Source: Trogon surrucura
Taxonomy: Eukaryota > Chordata > Aves > Trogoniformes > Trogonidae
Reading direction: 5' to 3'
DNA length: 64,000 nt
Assembly (NCBI GenBank): GCA_020746105.1
Contig: CM036618.1
Span: 43,495,014 to 43,559,013, forward strand
Part shown: positions 62,500 to 64,000 of the stretch, piece by piece
How positions within the stretch are numbered: position 1 is the stretch's first letter
Layout: every line of letters starts with the position of its first letter
Program-made: the position numbers and the translations under genes
Notes under the pieces: model-generated
What the model was told of the DNA's origin: nothing
Seen by the model: only the letters and a program-made list of their open reading frames with translations
Databases searched by the model: none

Positions 62500-64000
62500 C
62501 TACAAAAAGAATGGCAGACTTGATTGCCTATTCTGCTACCCCTACATGAGAAGCACATGACAAATGTTTTGTACAACTTCTTTTCTTTCTTAAGCTAGGT
62601 AAACATCATCATAAGCACATCCTAAAATATTCACAATTCCAACCTACAACTTCTACTTTGTAATGCAGAAGGCGTCCACTTCTTTGCTACATAGATGGGT
62701 TTTTTTTTTGGTTTAGTAGCCTTGTTAAGAAATCTAAGATATCTCCACATATTTTTCAGATAAGTGTTTGACATGACGTAGATGGGTATAAAATTTCTGT
62801 TTCCTAACATTGTTCCTAGAGAAATATTTTGAGATCGATCCCTCATGATTACAGTAGTGATGTCAGATTGGGAAAACAAACATGCAGGAAAACAAAAATA
62901 ATTTAGGAAATATCAGAATAGCACAGTACTGAATATCATAATAATTAGACACCTTTGCAGACAGAAGTTGAAGGTACGCAAGAATTTTACAAGATAATCA
63001 ATAATAATCAATATGCTGAGCCAACAGCTATAATGTTAAAACAGTGAAAAAGTCAGGTAGTCTAAGCTAGAAGAGCAAAGAAAAGTCCCTAAACTTGTGT
63101 TTAAAATTCACAGATAAAATAAAGCTATGATTCACTTATTTTTTTCTGAGATCTATCAGAGTTTAGGTCCTTAAATCAAGAGCTGGAACTCAGAGCTTCC
63201 CAAAACCACCTATGAAATGAGCACTTTGACTGTGGAGTTGGTGAGCCTTCTGGCTCTCTCACTCACTCTGGCTCTGTTGTTCTTCTTGCTGTAGTGCAAT
63301 GTCTATTTCAGTAGGCTTTTTCCAAAGTGAAATTACTTTAAAATAAGCTGTTAGAATAGGATTTAAAATAGGATTTACTGTAGATTTTGGCAGTCCCAGG
63401 CCACACAAATTCAATTCCTTGTTAGATAGGCCAAATCACAGGAAAAGTGGCTTTTGAGTTATTCATGCAGAGAGGGTTACTGAAGCCCAGGTCCTATGGA
63501 TCTGAAATTAATGCTCTAATCATTGACCCTATGTATAAAAGGAGAGCGTTGAAACACACCATGTCTTACAGAAAAGTGTGACTGAATTTTATGTAAGTGT
63601 GCTCACAGCATGCCTGCTGGAACAAGCTCTTTCAAGGCTCCTGGTAATATTGCATCTAATTTATAGATTCAAGCCAGCTCAAAGTAGCACAGTTATCTAA
63701 CCTTCTTAAAATTGTAGCACTCTTTGGCAGACACGGAGTAAGACTTCTTCTGCCGAAAACTAAGTCACTTATACAGTTCAAGTACTTCCAGAAGTTGTCA
63801 GAGTTGAGGTTTAAGGACAGCAAAGCACTTACTCAAATTCTACCTGACTTCCACTTGAGGAATAACAGCCCTTTCTGGATTTACACATCACATTTGTAGG
63901 GAAAAAAAAAAAAAAACAACACCCAAAAGTGTTGCTTTTTCCATAGATATATTACTTTAACTCCCCTTACACATTTAAATAAAAACTAGGACCAGATTTA

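Larger units (their letters stand above)
53264..64000. other. AT-rich unique DNA, no gene seen
   Basis: 10.7 kb with no supported gene or transposon. A pyrimidine-rich stretch (54640-54835), a possible regulatory block (59370-59640), a CACGTG inverted repeat (62469-62499) and an A run (63902-63916) are the only structures that stand out. Open frames are under about 110 codons and match no family I know. Confidence 0.5.

Overview
The window is vertebrate nuclear DNA, almost certainly from a bird. It is about two thirds A+T and carries CR1 LINE copies, an abundant avian type of solo LTR, and a tRNA-Ile-derived SINE with a CR1-like 3' tail. That SINE resembles TguSINE1, which is described from passerines, so a passerine host is likely but not proven. 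No intact protein-coding gene, no convincing multi-exon gene and no functional RNA gene could be supported. The window reads as a gene desert or the inside of a very long intron.

Layout: 1-7662 is AT-rich unique DNA with a long purine (GGGAA/GA/GAAA) microsatellite at 2.5-2.7 kb. At 7663-10370 lies a 2.7 kb 5'-truncated CR1 on the minus strand. It still encodes most of the endonuclease and reverse transcriptase with only three visible lesions. 10.4-18.9 kb is AT-rich and contains a perfect 13-bp-arm hairpin. 18950-20050 is an antisense solo LTR. 22726-22881 is a short stretch strongly resembling the C-terminal end of UAP1 (UDP-GlcNAc pyrophosphorylase) with its stop codon; it has no usable upstream exon and is probably a pseudogene fragment. 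At 24.35-25.63 kb a SINE (+) and a truncated CR1 (-) sit tail to tail. 33180-34189 is a second antisense LTR, related to the first and with a better preserved CCAAT/TATA promoter. 35.9-36.2 kb is a long (GGAA)n tract. 48061-48689 is a sense solo LTR of another family, flanked by a 5-bp target duplication (CTACT). 48947-49143 is a third CR1 fragment. From 49 to 64 kb the sequence is AT-rich and unique, with a residual CR1-like octamer tail at 53.2 kb.

The elements do not form a pathway. What links them is retrotransposition: CR1 probably mobilised the SINE through the shared 3' tail, and the LTRs are remnants of endogenous retroviruses reduced by recombination. I found no undescribed biological system. 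The item most worth checking is the UAP1-like fragment, because processed pseudogenes are uncommon in birds.
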